Assembly: GCF_900142525.1 (NCBI RefSeq)
Contig: NZ_FRBD01000020.1
Span: 32,325-96,324, forward strand
Reading direction: 5' to 3'
DNA length: 64,000 nt
From: Xylanibacter ruminicola
GTDB taxonomy: Bacteria > Bacteroidota > Bacteroidia > Bacteroidales > Bacteroidaceae
Part shown: one piece after another, positions 1-8,893 of the stretch
Layout: every line of letters starts with the position of its first letter
How positions within the stretch are numbered: position 1 is the first letter of the stretch
The notes under the pieces: generated by a model
The model's database searches: none
What the model saw: only the letters and a program-made list of their open reading frames with translations
What the model was told of the DNA's origin: nothing
Translations under genes and position numbers: made by a program

Positions 1-2567
1 CCGGTGCAAACGGCGAGCCTCTGTACCTCGACGTGAAGGATGCTTACTACGACGTAGAGAACAAGCCCCTCATCGTTGGTGGCCGCTACGGTCTTGGTAG
101 CCGCGACACCACTCCCGCTCAGATCATCAGCGTGTTCAACAACCTCGCTATGCCAGAGCCAAAGAACCACTTCACTATCGGTATCGTAGACGACGTAACA
201 TTCACTTCTCTGCCCGAGGTTGAGGAGATTGCTCTCGGCGGCGCTGGCATGTTCCAGGCTAAGTTCTACGGTCTGGGTGCTGATGGTACCGTTGGTGCTA
301 ACAAGAACTCAGTTAAGATCATTGGTGACAACACCGACAAGTACTGCCAGGCTTACTTCTCTTACGACTCTAAGAAGTCAGGAGGTTTCACCTGCTCTCA
401 CCTGCGTTTCGGTGATACACCTATCCGCTCTACCTACCTGGTAACTACACCTAACTTCGTAGCTTGCCACGTTCAGGCTTATCTCCACATGTACGACGTT
501 ACCCGTGGTCTGCAGAAGAACGGTCAGTTCCTGCTGAACACTATCTTCGACGCCGACGAGCTTGAGAAGTTCATGCCTAACAAGGTAAAGCGTTTCTTCG
601 CACAGAACAACATTACTGTATATACTATCAACGCTACCAAGATTGCACAGGAGATTGGTTTGGGCAACCGTACCAACACTATCCTGCAGAGTGCATTCTT
701 CCGTATCACAGGCGTTATCCCTGTAGAGCTGGCTGTTGAGAAGATGAAGGCTGCTGCCTTGAAGTCTTACGGCGCTAAGGGTCAGGACGTTGTTGATAAG
801 AACTACGCCGCTATCGACCGTGGTGGTGAGTACGTGCAGCTCACAGTTAAGCCTGAGTGGGCTAACCTGCCAGACGATGAGCCTAAGGCCGACAACGCTC
901 CTGCATTCGTTAAGGAGCTGGTTCGTCCTATCAACGCTCAGGCCGGCGACCTGCTGAAGGTTTCTGACTTCGTTAAGCATGGTACCGTCGACGGTTCTTG
1001 GGAGGTTGGTACAGCCGCTTACGAGAAGCGTGGTGTTGAGGCCTTCGTTCCTGCTTGGAACAAGGACAACTGTATCCAGTGTAACCAGTGTGCTTACATC
1101 TGTCCTCACGCTGCTATCCGTCCATTCGTTCTTACCGACGAGGAGCTTGCTCAGTTCGACGGTCTCGAGACTCTCGAGATGAAGGCTCCTGCAGCTATGA
1201 AGGGTATGCACTTCGTTATCGAGCCTTCAGTACTCGACTGTCTGGGATGCGGCAACTGTGCCGACATCTGCCCAGGTAATCCTAAGACAGGCAAGGCCCT
1301 CACAATGGTTCCATTCAACCCCGATACAACCGAGAACAAGAAGATGGCTGCCGATTGGGACAAGCTTGTTAAGGTTCCTTCTAAGCAGCACTTGGTTGAC
1401 ATCAAGAGCAACGTTAAGAACTCTCAGTTCGCTCAGCCTCTGTTCGAGTTCTCTGGTGCTTGCTCTGGTTGCGGTGAGACTCCTTATGTGAAGCTGATTT
1501 CTCAGCTGTTCGGTGATCGTCAGATGATTGCCAACGCTACTGGATGTTCTTCTATCTACTCTGCTTCTATTCCTTCTACACCTTATACTAAGAACGAGAA
1601 GGGTCAGGGTCCTGTATTCAACAACTCACTGTTCGAGGACTTCTGCGAGTTCGGTCTCGGTATGGCTCTCGGTAACAAGAAGATGAAGGAGCGCGTAGCT
1701 AAGCTGCTGCAGGAGATGATCGACGGCAACGCTAGCGACGAGTACAAGGCTCTCGCTCAGGAGTGGATCGCCAACAAGGAGGATGCTGAGAAGACCAAGG
1801 AGATTGCTCCAAAGCTTCGTGCTTGCATCGCTGAGAGCGCCGCTAAGGGTTGCCCAGTTTGCAAGGAGCTCCAGACTCTGGATCACTATCTCGTAAAGCG
1901 CAGCCAGTGGATTATCGGTGGTGATGGTGCTTCTTACGATATCGGTTACGGCGGTCTCGACCACGTGATTGCTTCTGGTGAGGACGTTAACATCCTCGTG
2001 CTCGATACTGAGGTTTACTCTAACACCGGTGGTCAGGCTTCTAAGGCTACTCCTCTTGGTGCTATCGCTCAGTTCGCTGCTCAGGGTAAGCGCATCCGCA
2101 AGAAGGATCTGGGTATGATTGCTACCACCTACGGTTATGTATATGTAGCTCAGATTGCTATGGGCGCCGACCACGCACAGACCCTCAAGGCTATCCGCGA
2201 GGCTGAGGCTTGGCACGGACCTTCAATCATCATCGCTTACGCTCCATGTATCAACCACGGTCTGAAGGCCAAGGGCGGTATGGGTAAGAGCCAGGCTGAG
2301 GAGAAGAAGGCTGTTGAGTGCGGTTACTGGCACCTGTGGCGCTACAACCCAGCTCTGGCTGACGAAGGCAAGAACCCATTCTCACTCGACTCTAAGGAGC
2401 CTAACTGGGAGAACTTCCACGACTTCCTGCTCGGTGAGGTTCGTTACCTCTCTGTCAAGAAGGCTTATCCTAACGAGGCCGAGGAGCTGTTCGCTGAGGC
2501 ACAGAAGATGGCTCAGCTGCGCTACAAGACTTACATCCGCAAGTCTCAGGAGAACTGGGAGGATTAA
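1..2567 (+). CDS. nifJ: Pyruvate:ferredoxin (flavodoxin) oxidoreductase, C-terminal part
   Basis: This enzyme oxidises pyruvate with CoA to acetyl-CoA and CO2 and passes electrons to ferredoxin. The reading frame is open from the first bases, so the N-terminal third lies outside the window; about 854 of the usual ~1180 residues are present. Two ferredoxin-type clusters are visible (CIQCNQCAYICP, encoded near 1070, and CLGCGNCADICP, near 1240). The thiamine-diphosphate domain follows, with CSGCGETPYVK and later GDGASYDIGYGG and NTGGQASKATP. Codon use is strongly biased, as expected for a highly expressed gene. A GTG at 33 is internal and is not a start. Two hairpins follow the stop, so the gene probably ends its transcript. 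Confidence 0.96.
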   Translation, partial: GANGEPLYLDVKDAYYDVENKPLIVGGRYGLGSRDTTPAQIISVFNNLAMPEPKNHFTIGIVDDVTFTSLPEVEEIALGGAGMFQAKFYGLGADGTVGANKNSVKIIGDNTDKYCQAYFSYDSKKSGGFTCSHLRFGDTPIRSTYLVTTPNFVACHVQAYLHMYDVTRGLQKNGQFLLNTIFDADELEKFMPNKVKRFFAQNNITVYTINATKIAQEIGLGNRTNTILQSAFFRITGVIPVELAVEKMKAAALKSYGAKGQDVVDKNYAAIDRGGEYVQLTVKPEWANLPDDEPKADNAPAFVKELVRPINAQAGDLLKVSDFVKHGTVDGSWEVGTAAYEKRGVEAFVPAWNKDNCIQCNQCAYICPHAAIRPFVLTDEELAQFDGLETLEMKAPAAMKGMHFVIEPSVLDCLGCGNCADICPGNPKTGKALTMVPFNPDTTENKKMAADWDKLVKVPSKQHLVDIKSNVKNSQFAQPLFEFSGACSGCGETPYVKLISQLFGDRQMIANATGCSSIYSASIPSTPYTKNEKGQGPVFNNSLFEDFCEFGLGMALGNKKMKERVAKLLQEMIDGNASDEYKALAQEWIANKEDAEKTKEIAPKLRACIAESAAKGCPVCKELQTLDHYLVKRSQWIIGGDGASYDIGYGGLDHVIASGEDVNILVLDTEVYSNTGGQASKATPLGAIAQFAAQGKRIRKKDLGMIATTYGYVYVAQIAMGADHAQTLKAIREAEAWHGPSIIIAYAPCINHGLKAKGGMGKSQAEEKKAVECGYWHLWRYNPALADEGKNPFSLDSKEPNWENFHDFLLGEVRYLSVKKAYPNEAEELFAEAQKMAQLRYKTYIRKSQENWED

Positions 2568-2580
2568 TCCTTGAATCGTT

Positions 2581-2650
2581 GTAGGGGATTCATCATCCCC
2601 TACTCCTAATAAAAAAGGCAGCGCATCCGATGTTGGGTGCGCTGCTTTCT
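2581..2650 (+). terminator. Two stacked hairpins after nifJ
   Basis: A perfect 9-bp stem (2581-2589 with 2595-2603, loop TCATC) is followed by a 14-bp stem with two G-T wobbles (2615-2628 with 2635-2648, loop GATGTT) ending in TTTCTT. The second has the form of an intrinsic terminator; the first may be an mRNA-stabilising or back-up stem. Confidence 0.75.
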
Positions 2651-2652
2651 TA

Positions 2653-2676
2653 ATGACAATGATGACAATCATGACA
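2653..2676 (+). repeat. ATGACA word repeated every 9 bp
   Basis: ATGACA occurs at 2653, 2662 and 2671, a strict 9-bp period, and the third copy supplies the ATG of the HU tail remnant. The same word builds the inverted-repeat arms near 39036 and 39274. No partner arm was seen nearby, so this is a solo arm. Confidence 0.6.
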
Positions 2677-2724
2677 GGAGGCAGTGGCAACGGTGGCGGT
2701 GGCTACATCAGCGACGAGGATTGA
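2671..2724 (+). pseudogene. Remnant of the C-terminal tail of an HU-like DNA-binding protein
   Basis: The 17-codon frame reads M-T-GGSGNGGGG-YISDED and stops at 2722. Gly-rich, acidic-ended tails like this are typical of Bacteroidales HU-type (HU-HIG) proteins, which commonly sit just upstream of a smalltalk gene, as here. No HU core precedes it; the frame runs straight into the ATGACA word repeat. I infer a deletion that removed the body of the gene. It could also be a short unrelated peptide. Confidence 0.45.
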
Positions 2725-2744
2725 TAATAGGTAAAAGAGTTTAT

Positions 2745-2790
2745 CTCCTCCACCCCTAACCCCTCCTCCCAGGAGGAGGGGAAATTTTTA
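2745..2790 (+). repeat. CCCCTAACCCCTCC / GGAGGGGAAA palindromic repeat, copy 1
   Basis: The unit has an ACCCCTAACCCCTCC arm, a short centre and an AGGAGGGGAAA arm that folds into a GC-rich hairpin. Related copies lie at 16956-16990 (inside a coding sequence) and 63052-63091. It resembles the dispersed REP-like palindromes common in Bacteroidetes genomes. Confidence 0.7.
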
Positions 2791-2815
2791 AAGTACAAAG
2801 GGAAAATGAAAATCT

Positions 2816-2926
2816 ATGAGTAAGAAAGAAACCGTAAAGTTTATCGTGCAGTTGATAGCATCTATCGCAACGGCGATTGTGACTGCACTGGGAGCAACAT
2901 CGTGTATGGGCTATGGGCTGGTTTAG
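2816..2926 (+). CDS. Smalltalk-type small membrane peptide (36 aa)
   Basis: The 36-codon frame starts MSKKETVKFIVQLI and ends ATSCMGYGLV. A charged start, one hydrophobic helix (about residues 8-27) and a C-terminal TSCM-type ending match the tiny Bacteroidales proteins annotated as 'smalltalk protein', as I recall the family. Such genes usually follow an HU-HIG gene and precede an N-acetylmuramoyl-alanine amidase. Here only an HU tail remnant lies upstream and no amidase is present. A decayed second copy at 63130 supports the reading frame by conservation. Function is unknown. Confidence 0.75.
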   Translation: MSKKETVKFIVQLIASIATAIVTALGATSCMGYGLV

Positions 2927-2947
2927 AAACGGCCTGAAAACAAAAGA

Positions 2948-2977
2948 AAGTGTAGTAACCATTTAGTTACTACACTT
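2948..2977. terminator. Bidirectional terminator between smalltalk and nqrF
   Basis: A perfect 12-bp stem (2948-2959 with 2966-2977) has an A-rich left flank and a T-rich right flank. It lies between the convergent smalltalk gene and nqrF and could serve both. Confidence 0.75.
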
Positions 2978-3008
2978 ATCTTATTATCAGAGGGGATAAA
3001 CCTAATGA

Positions 3009-4277
3009 TTATCCACCAAAGTTATCGTACATGATTGACTCGGGATCTACGCCGAGAGAGTCGAGCATGCCCACAACGGCCTTCGACATTGGGCCAGGAC
3101 CGCACATGTAGTACTCGATATCCTCGGGAGCATCGTGGTCCTTCAGATAGGTCTCGAACATCACGTTGTGAACAAATCCTGGTGTGTACTTTACGCCAGC
3201 TGCATCGGCTGCAGGGTCTGGACGGTCGAGTGCCAGGTGGAAGTGGAAGTTGGGGTACTCCTTCTCCAGTCCCAGGAAATCCTCGAGATAGAACACCTCG
3301 TTCAGCGCGCGAGCACCATAGAAGTAGTGCATCTCGCGATCGGTGGTGTGCAGCGTCTTTGTCATGTGCATGATCTGAGCACGCAGAGGAGCCATACCGG
3401 CACCACCACCAACCCAAATCATCTCCTTCTTCGAGTCGAAGTGTGGGTGGAAGTCGCCGAAAGGTCCGCTCATGATTACCTTATCGCCTGGTTTCAGCGA
3501 GAAGATGTAAGACGAAGCGATACCAGGGTTAACATCCATGAAGCCACTGCGGTCGGCCTTGAATGGAGGTGTAGCGATACGTACGGTAAGCATAAACACA
3601 TCACCCTCGGCTGGATAGTTAGCCATTGAGTAGGCACGGATGGTGTCCTCGGGATTCTTACACTTGAGTGGGAACAGTCCGAACTTCTCCCATGCGGGCA
3701 GATACTCGTCGCCAATCAGGCTCTTATCGATATCCTTATCGTAGTCGATGCAATCGAACTTAGGAATCTTGATCTGAGCGTACGAACCTGGCAGGAAGTC
3801 CATGTGCTCGCCAGCAGGCAGCTGTACCTTGAACTCCTTGATAAAGGTAGCCACGTTCTTGTTAGAGATAACGGTACACTCGTACTCCTTAACACCGAGG
3901 ATACTCTCGTCTACGTGTATCTTCAGGTCGCCCTTCACCTTGCACTGGCAGCCCAAACGCCAATGGTCCTTGATCTGCTTGCGGGTGAAGTGAGGCTTCT
4001 CAGAGTCGAGAATCTCGCCGCCGCCCTCCAACACCTGTACCTTACACTGTCCGCAGCTGGCCTTACCGCCACAGGCTGAAGGCAGGAAGATGCCGTTCTG
4101 GTTCAGGGTAGCCATCAGGTTGTTGCCCTGTGGCACGTTGAGCACCTTATCGCCATTTACTGTAATATTCACGTTGCCGCTGGGGCTGAGATACTTCTTA
4201 GCCACCAACAGGATAATCACCAGCAGGATGATCACCAAGAGGAAAACCCCTATACTATATGCTATAAACTGAGCCAT
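3009..4277 (-). CDS. nqrF: Na+-translocating NADH:quinone reductase subunit F
   Basis: This is the NADH-oxidising entry subunit of the Na+-pumping complex. It has one N-terminal membrane helix (about residues 6-26), then a 2Fe-2S ferredoxin domain with Cys69, Cys75, Cys78 and Cys110. An FAD-binding RAYS motif and an NADH-binding GGGAGMAPLR motif follow, with the C-terminal MYDNFGG. At 422 residues it is full length. It is the last gene of the nqrABCDEF operon and is followed by a bidirectional terminator. The 33-bp gap to nqrE is filled by a heptamer tandem repeat. Confidence 0.97.
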   Translation of the reverse strand: MAQFIAYSIGVFLLVIILLVIILLVAKKYLSPSGNVNITVNGDKVLNVPQGNNLMATLNQNGIFLPSACGGKASCGQCKVQVLEGGGEILDSEKPHFTRKQIKDHWRLGCQCKVKGDLKIHVDESILGVKEYECTVISNKNVATFIKEFKVQLPAGEHMDFLPGSYAQIKIPKFDCIDYDKDIDKSLIGDEYLPAWEKFGLFPLKCKNPEDTIRAYSMANYPAEGDVFMLTVRIATPPFKADRSGFMDVNPGIASSYIFSLKPGDKVIMSGPFGDFHPHFDSKKEMIWVGGGAGMAPLRAQIMHMTKTLHTTDREMHYFYGARALNEVFYLEDFLGLEKEYPNFHFHLALDRPDPAADAAGVKYTPGFVHNVMFETYLKDHDAPEDIEYYMCGPGPMSKAVVGMLDSLGVDPESIMYDNFGG

Positions 4278-4279
4278 AT

Positions 4280-4307
4280 TTCTTAATTCTTAATTCTTAA
4301 CTCTTAA
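4280..4307. repeat. Four-copy heptamer tandem repeat in the nqrE-nqrF gap
   Basis: On the plus strand TTCTTAA occurs three times and CTCTTAA once, exactly 28 bp. It fills nearly all of the 33-bp gap inside the nqr operon. The same word occurs at 60874-60901. Confidence 0.8.
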
Positions 4308-4310
4308 TTA

Positions 4311-4937
4311 CTATATGTTCAGTCCGCTGAAACACATCATCGCCATAGCCATGAGGCCCACGGTGATAAACACAATACCGAGGCCCTGCAGGGGCTTGGG
4401 AACATCAGAATACTGCATCTTTTCGCGGATGGCACCCATGGCAACGATGGCCAGCGCCCAACCGATACCCGAGCCGAAGCCATAAATGATGGCATCCCAG
4501 ATAGAGGTGATGGCCTGCGAGTTGCTGGGATCCATCAGGATGCGCTGCTGCATGAACAGCGATGCACCCATGATAGCGCAGTTAACGGCAATCAGAGGCA
4601 GGAAGATACCCAGCGCTGCATAGAGCGATGGAGAGTACTTCTCGACCGTCATCTCAACCAGCTGCACCATACCGGCAATCACAGCGATGAAGAGGATAAA
4701 CGACAGGTAGCTCAGGTCGACGCCCTCAACGAGACAGTCGGGGCCCAGCACCTTGGTCTGCAACAGATAGTTAACGGGAACGGTAACGGTGAGCACGAAT
4801 GTCACAGCGAGACCCAGTCCCAGCGAAGTCTTCACAGTCTTCGACACAGCCAGATAAGAGCACATGCCGAGGAAGAAGGCGAAGATCATATTGTCGACAA
4901 AGATCGACCTGAATAGTAATGATATTGCGTGTTCCAT
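4311..4937 (-). CDS. nqrE: Na+-translocating NADH:quinone reductase subunit E
   Basis: A membrane subunit of the Na+-NQR complex, 208 residues with six predicted helices, homologous to NqrD and to RnfA. Conserved features include the opening helix with [14 protein letters not shown], and [10 protein letters not shown] in the middle, near the conserved Cys that helps hold the intramembrane iron centre. The gene starts 3 bp after nqrD, as expected for a tight operon. Confidence 0.96.
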   Translation of the reverse strand: MEHAISLLFRSIFVDNMIFAFFLGMCSYLAVSKTVKTSLGLGLAVTFVLTVTVPVNYLLQTKVLGPDCLVEGVDLSYLSFILFIAVIAGMVQLVEMTVEKYSPSLYAALGIFLPLIAVNCAIMGASLFMQQRILMDPSNSQAITSIWDAIIYGFGSGIGWALAIVAMGAIREKMQYSDVPKPLQGLGIVFITVGLMAMAMMCFSGLNI

Positions 4938-4940
4938 ATC

Positions 4941-5564
4941 TTATTTCTCCTTATAAAAGTAAGCACGATGAACCCAAATCACACATCCCACGAGAATCAG
5001 CGCCATGGCTGGCATCGTCATCATACCGTTGTTAACGTAACCGAAGTCGTAGCAGGCATCGGGTACAATCTGGAAGCCCAGCAGACTGCCGCGGCCCAGT
5101 AACTCGCGAACGGCACCAACAATCACCAGGATCATAGCGTAGCCCAGACCGTTACCTACACCATCGAGGAACGAAGGCCAAGGCTTGTTCTGCATGGCGA
5201 ACGCCTCGAGGCGACCCATCAGGATACAGTTGGTAATGATCAATCCTACATATACCGACAGCTGAACGCTCACATCGTAAGCGAAAGCCTTCAGAATCTG
5301 AGAAACGATAGTTACAAGAGCAGCCACAACTACCAGCTGAACCACAATACGGATGCGGTTAGGGATAGTGTTGCGGATGATTGAGATGATTACGTTAGAG
5401 AAAGCGGTAATCACAGTAACGGCGAGTCCCATTACGATGGCAGGCTTAAGCTGCGATGTAACAGCCAATGCCGAGCAGATGCCCAGCACCTGTCCAAGGA
5501 TAGGATGGTCGACGTTTAATGGGTTTGTAAAAACCTCCTTATTTTGTTTACTGAATAATGCCAT
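4941..5564 (-). CDS. nqrD: Na+-translocating NADH:quinone reductase subunit D
   Basis: A 207-residue membrane subunit, paralogous to NqrE and RnfE, with about six helices. The NCILMGRLEAFA segment is the family signature containing the conserved Cys. Together with NqrE it forms the inverted-repeat membrane pair that carries the iron cofactor. It starts 3 bp after nqrC within the operon. Confidence 0.96.
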   Translation of the reverse strand: MALFSKQNKEVFTNPLNVDHPILGQVLGICSALAVTSQLKPAIVMGLAVTVITAFSNVIISIIRNTIPNRIRIVVQLVVVAALVTIVSQILKAFAYDVSVQLSVYVGLIITNCILMGRLEAFAMQNKPWPSFLDGVGNGLGYAMILVIVGAVRELLGRGSLLGFQIVPDACYDFGYVNNGMMTMPAMALILVGCVIWVHRAYFYKEK

Positions 5565-5567
5565 AGT

Positions 5568-6236
5568 TTATTCCTCCACTACTTTAGTTGAATCAGTATT
5601 TGCAACAGTCTCGAGCATTCGGCCGATAGCATAGGTCTGGAAACCTTTCAATCCGTCCTTCAGCATGGCGTCAACACCATTCGAAGTAAGGGTTGCACCA
5701 GTTACACAGTCGACCTGAGTAGCGGGATCCTCAACCTTCTTAACAACTGAGAGTACTACGTTGCCGTTCTCGTCCCAGATCTTCTTGCCGATGAACTTCT
5801 CCTGCCAAGCCTGAGAGTCCTTGATTTCGGCACCCAGACCAGCGGTCTCACCTTCGTGGTTGAAGTAGGCGCCGTAAACCTTGCCCTCTTCGTCGATAGC
5901 AAGATAACCGCTGATGCCCCCCCAAAGGCCCATACCCTTCAGGCTAACTACAGTAACGTTCTTACCATCAATCTGGCACTCATAGGCCTTCTGACCATTA
6001 TTCTCGTCCTCCTTCTCGGTCTTTACCACCTCGGCATACTTAGCCTCGGCCTCGGCACCATCCAGATTGCGGATGTTGAGCGAGTAGAGAATCTGCTTCT
6101 TCACATCAAGTGCTACGTTAGCATCCTGCATAGGCTTCAAGGCCTGATAGACAAATGCCAGCAGGAAGGCTACGATAACCACCATTACCGCGCTATATAT
6201 AATAATGTACGCGTTAGAGTTTGTATTCAGTTTCAT
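5568..6236 (-). CDS. nqrC: Na+-translocating NADH:quinone reductase subunit C
   Basis: A flavoprotein subunit with one N-terminal membrane anchor (about residues 9-31) and a periplasmic FMN-binding domain. The covalent flavin site is visible as D-C-V-TGAT-LTSNG, with the likely FMN-bearing Thr182. At 222 residues it is slightly shorter than proteobacterial NqrC. The start overlaps the nqrB stop by 4 bases (ATGA), which points to translational coupling. FMN would be attached by an ApbE-type transferase, which is not in this window. Confidence 0.96.
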   Translation of the reverse strand: MKLNTNSNAYIIIYSAVMVVIVAFLLAFVYQALKPMQDANVALDVKKQILYSLNIRNLDGAEAEAKYAEVVKTEKEDENNGQKAYECQIDGKNVTVVSLKGMGLWGGISGYLAIDEEGKVYGAYFNHEGETAGLGAEIKDSQAWQEKFIGKKIWDENGNVVLSVVKKVEDPATQVDCVTGATLTSNGVDAMLKDGLKGFQTYAIGRMLETVANTDSTKVVEE

Positions 6237-7393
6237 TTGCGACCTCCTCTCTTTAAACGGTTAGAGATATTGCGCTCCACAACGAAGTGGTCGATAGTAG
6301 GAGCAAACATGTTACCAAAGAAGATGGCGAGCATCATACCCTCAGGATAACCGGCATTCAGCACACGGATGATGATGGCCATAGCACCAATCAGGAATCC
6401 GTAGATGTACTGACCTGTGGTTGTGCGGCATGATGTAACAGGGTCGGTAGCCATAAACACGGCACCGAATGCGAAACCACCCATTACCAGGTGATGCCAC
6501 CATGTCATGCCCTGACCAGTCTGCTCGAACAGTACGGCGAGTGCGATACCACCCACGAACACGCTGAGCATGGTGCGCCAAGAGGCGATGCCTGTCCACA
6601 GCAGGATAGCAGCACCGATAGCGATAGCCACGAGCGATGTCTCACCGATTGAACCTGGGATGAAACCGAGGGCCATATCGAGAATCGACGAATCGGGAGT
6701 GATGTTCTGTGCCAGCTGACCGAGTGGTGTAGCTGCTGTAAAGCCATCGGGCAGGTCGTTACCCAAACCGAAGATAGAATTCTGAGCCACCCAAACGGTA
6801 TCACCAGTCATCTTCGAAGGATAAGCGAAGAACAGGAACATACGTGCTGCAACAGCAGGGTTGAAGATGTTCATACCCGTACCTCCGAATATCTCCTTAC
6901 AGAAGATAACTGAGAATGCGCAGGCCAGAGCCAGCATCCACAGCGGACAACCGATAGGAATAATCAGCGGAATAATGATACCTGAAACAAGGTAACCCTC
7001 CTGGATTTCCTCGCCCTTCCATTGTGCCCAGGCAAACTCGATGCCCAGACCTACGATGTAGCTCACCAGAATCTTAGGCAGAACAGCCAAGAAGCCGTAA
7101 GCAAAGATCTCGAAGAAGCTTGCGCCTGCGAGTGTGCCTGCTGCCAGATAGTTCTGATAGCCGATGTTATACATACCAAACAGCATGGCGGGCATCAGGG
7201 CGATAACCACCATACTCATAATGCGCTTCGAGTCGATGGAGTCGTGAATATTCACGCCTCCAGCCTTCGCTGTGTCGTTGGGCACATAGAGGAAGGTCTC
7301 AAAGCCGTCGAACACAGAACGGAAGGCATGAAGCTTGCCACCCTCTTCAAAGTTCGGCTTTATCTTATTGAGATAATTTCTTAATGCTGACAT
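6233..7393 (-). CDS. nqrB: Na+-translocating NADH:quinone reductase subunit B
   Basis: The large membrane subunit, 386 residues with about ten helices, which carries a covalent FMN and riboflavin and forms much of the Na+ path. The flavinylation site can be placed at residues 216-222, D-G-F-TAAT-PLG, with the candidate FMN-Thr222. The usual SGAT or TGAT reads TAAT here, a Gly-to-Ala change. The following PLGQLAQ matches the family. It is followed directly by nqrC (4-base overlap) and preceded by a heptamer repeat in the gap to nqrA. Confidence 0.95.
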   Translation of the reverse strand: MSALRNYLNKIKPNFEEGGKLHAFRSVFDGFETFLYVPNDTAKAGGVNIHDSIDSKRIMSMVVIALMPAMLFGMYNIGYQNYLAAGTLAGASFFEIFAYGFLAVLPKILVSYIVGLGIEFAWAQWKGEEIQEGYLVSGIIIPLIIPIGCPLWMLALACAFSVIFCKEIFGGTGMNIFNPAVAARMFLFFAYPSKMTGDTVWVAQNSIFGLGNDLPDGFTAATPLGQLAQNITPDSSILDMALGFIPGSIGETSLVAIAIGAAILLWTGIASWRTMLSVFVGGIALAVLFEQTGQGMTWWHHLVMGGFAFGAVFMATDPVTSCRTTTGQYIYGFLIGAMAIIIRVLNAGYPEGMMLAIFFGNMFAPTIDHFVVERNISNRLKRGGRK

Positions 7394-7397
7394 TTTT

Positions 7398-7425
7398 ATT
7401 AAACATTAAACGTTAAACATTAAAC
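7398..7425. repeat. Four-copy heptamer tandem repeat in the nqrA-nqrB gap
   Basis: ATTAAAC, ATTAAAC, GTTAAAC, ATTAAAC in direct succession, exactly 28 bp. It occupies almost the whole 33-bp gap between nqrA and nqrB. The nqrE-nqrF gap has the same size and unit number but a different word. Confidence 0.8.
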
Positions 7426-7426
7426 A

Positions 7427-8770
7427 TTACGCATTCTCCTTACGGAGGATGTTAAGACCTTCACGTACAATGCGTTGCAACTCAAGCTTAGAGCTATCCA
7501 CGAACTCTGCCAGAGCAAAATCCTCAGGACTTACCTCGTAGATACCCAGCGCTTCCTGACGGTCGATATCGCCAGCGATAATAGCTTTGATCAGGTATTC
7601 GCCGTAGATGTCCATAGGCAGCACCTTGTCGTACTCACCACTCATAATCATGTGGCGCTCGCCACCCTTCACGCGGGCATCGAGAGCGTACTGCTTCTTG
7701 CCACACAACCAAGAGAAGTAGCTGCGGTTAACAGAGAACTGCTTGAAACGAGGCAGAATCCAACCCAGCATCTCGTCGGCATCGTTACCCTCGGGGATAA
7801 CGGTTATCTCGCTGGTGTGAGCCCCCAGGAATCCGTCCTTGGTAGTTGGGCGGCCCGTCAGCACGTTACCATTGATAATACGAACGCTCTTGCCGGCATC
7901 GTAGCTGTTGCTGAGCAGAGTTGACAGTTCCTCGCCCACCAGCATATCAACGTGGGCAGGGTTCTTAATCTCGCTACCACACAGGGCTACTGTACGGCGC
8001 AAGTCAACCTTACCAGTATTAAACAGGCGGCCGATGAACAGCACAACGGTAGGATCGCCGATAGTCCAAACCACCTCGCCCTTGTTCACAGGGTCGATGT
8101 TGTTTACCTGTACGCCTACGTTACCTGCAGGGCACTTGCCGTCGAATACGGTAATCTCGGCATCCTTCACGCCTTCAAGCTTTGAACCTACACCCACGCC
8201 CAGATAGGTCTTGGCAATCTTCGACAGAGCCGAAATACCAGCCTGGAAGTCCTGCTCCTGTCCAGCTACCTCATACTCGAAGTTGCATGCCAGAGGCTTG
8301 TCGCGCAGGGCAGATACAAAAATTGCCTTAGGCTGGACACTTGGGTTGGTAGACACAGCATAAGGCAACTGGTTGATGTAACCAAAAAGACCTGCTTCCA
8401 ATAATGCGTTAATAACTTGCTCGCCCGTCAGCGTGCCGACATCCTTCTTGCCGAAGTCAACGAACTCCTGCTTCTCGTCGGCATCCACTCTTACGCAGAG
8501 CACCTTTCTACGTTCACCACGCACCACCTCGCGGACTGTACCGCTTACTGGCGAGGCAAACTTCACTTCAGGATACTGCTTGTTAATAAACAAGGCATCC
8601 CCGGCCTTGACCTTATCGCCCTCCTTGACAACAACCTTTGGAGTTACACCCTCAAAATCATCTGGAACAAGCGCAAACTTGCCATTCGATTTCAGCTGGA
8701 TTTTCTTCTCCTCGGCCTTGCCCTCAAGGGTAATGTCTAAGCCTTTGCGTAACTTAATCACATTTGCCAT
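7427..8770 (-). CDS. nqrA: Na+-translocating NADH:quinone reductase subunit A
   Basis: The soluble, cytoplasm-facing subunit associated with quinone binding, 447 residues as in the family. It opens with a biotinyl/RnfC-like barrel region (IKLRKGLDITLEGKAE) and contains HTSEITVIPEGNDADEMLGW, a stretch typical of NqrA. It is the first gene of the six-gene minus-strand operon A-B-C-D-E-F. A promoter-like TAATTTTG lies 40 bases upstream, divergent from tamB. Confidence 0.95.
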   Translation of the reverse strand: MANVIKLRKGLDITLEGKAEEKKIQLKSNGKFALVPDDFEGVTPKVVVKEGDKVKAGDALFINKQYPEVKFASPVSGTVREVVRGERRKVLCVRVDADEKQEFVDFGKKDVGTLTGEQVINALLEAGLFGYINQLPYAVSTNPSVQPKAIFVSALRDKPLACNFEYEVAGQEQDFQAGISALSKIAKTYLGVGVGSKLEGVKDAEITVFDGKCPAGNVGVQVNNIDPVNKGEVVWTIGDPTVVLFIGRLFNTGKVDLRRTVALCGSEIKNPAHVDMLVGEELSTLLSNSYDAGKSVRIINGNVLTGRPTTKDGFLGAHTSEITVIPEGNDADEMLGWILPRFKQFSVNRSYFSWLCGKKQYALDARVKGGERHMIMSGEYDKVLPMDIYGEYLIKAIIAGDIDRQEALGIYEVSPEDFALAEFVDSSKLELQRIVREGLNILRKENA

Positions 8771-8809
8771 TTATATCAGAAATTATAGAATAGTTGCACG
8801 AATCGAGTG

Positions 8810-8817
8810 CAAAATTA
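8810..8817 (-). promoter_or_regulatory. -7 box of the nqr operon
   Basis: On the minus strand TAATTTTG followed by CAC fits the Bacteroidetes -7 consensus TAnnTTTG. It is about 40 bases before the nqrA start. A small inverted repeat (TTGCAC, 7 bases, GTGCAA) lies over the expected transcript start. Confidence 0.6.
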
Positions 8818-8881
8818 CTAAAAAAATGCCACATAATAACAAATAATGGAAAAAAAATGCCCAAATCCGGACAAATTGTCG

Positions 8882-8889
8882 TATTTTTG
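8882..8889 (+). promoter_or_regulatory. -7 box of tamB
   Basis: TATTTTTG followed by CC lies just 4 bases before the GTG at 8894. If used, the transcript would begin at or right beside that GTG, giving a leaderless or nearly leaderless mRNA. Confidence 0.5.
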
Positions 8890-8893
8890 CCTC

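Noticed and set aside
378..1211. A 277-codon minus-strand frame within nifJ
   Set aside because: A shadow of a strongly codon-biased gene; nifJ motifs on the plus strand are clear.
4280..4307. CRISPR array
   Set aside because: The units are 7 bp without spacers; no cas genes are present in the window.
8846..8893. ATG 8846 as the tamB start
   Set aside because: The extension lies before the -7 box and has no signal-like character; GTG 8894 begins the expected anchor.
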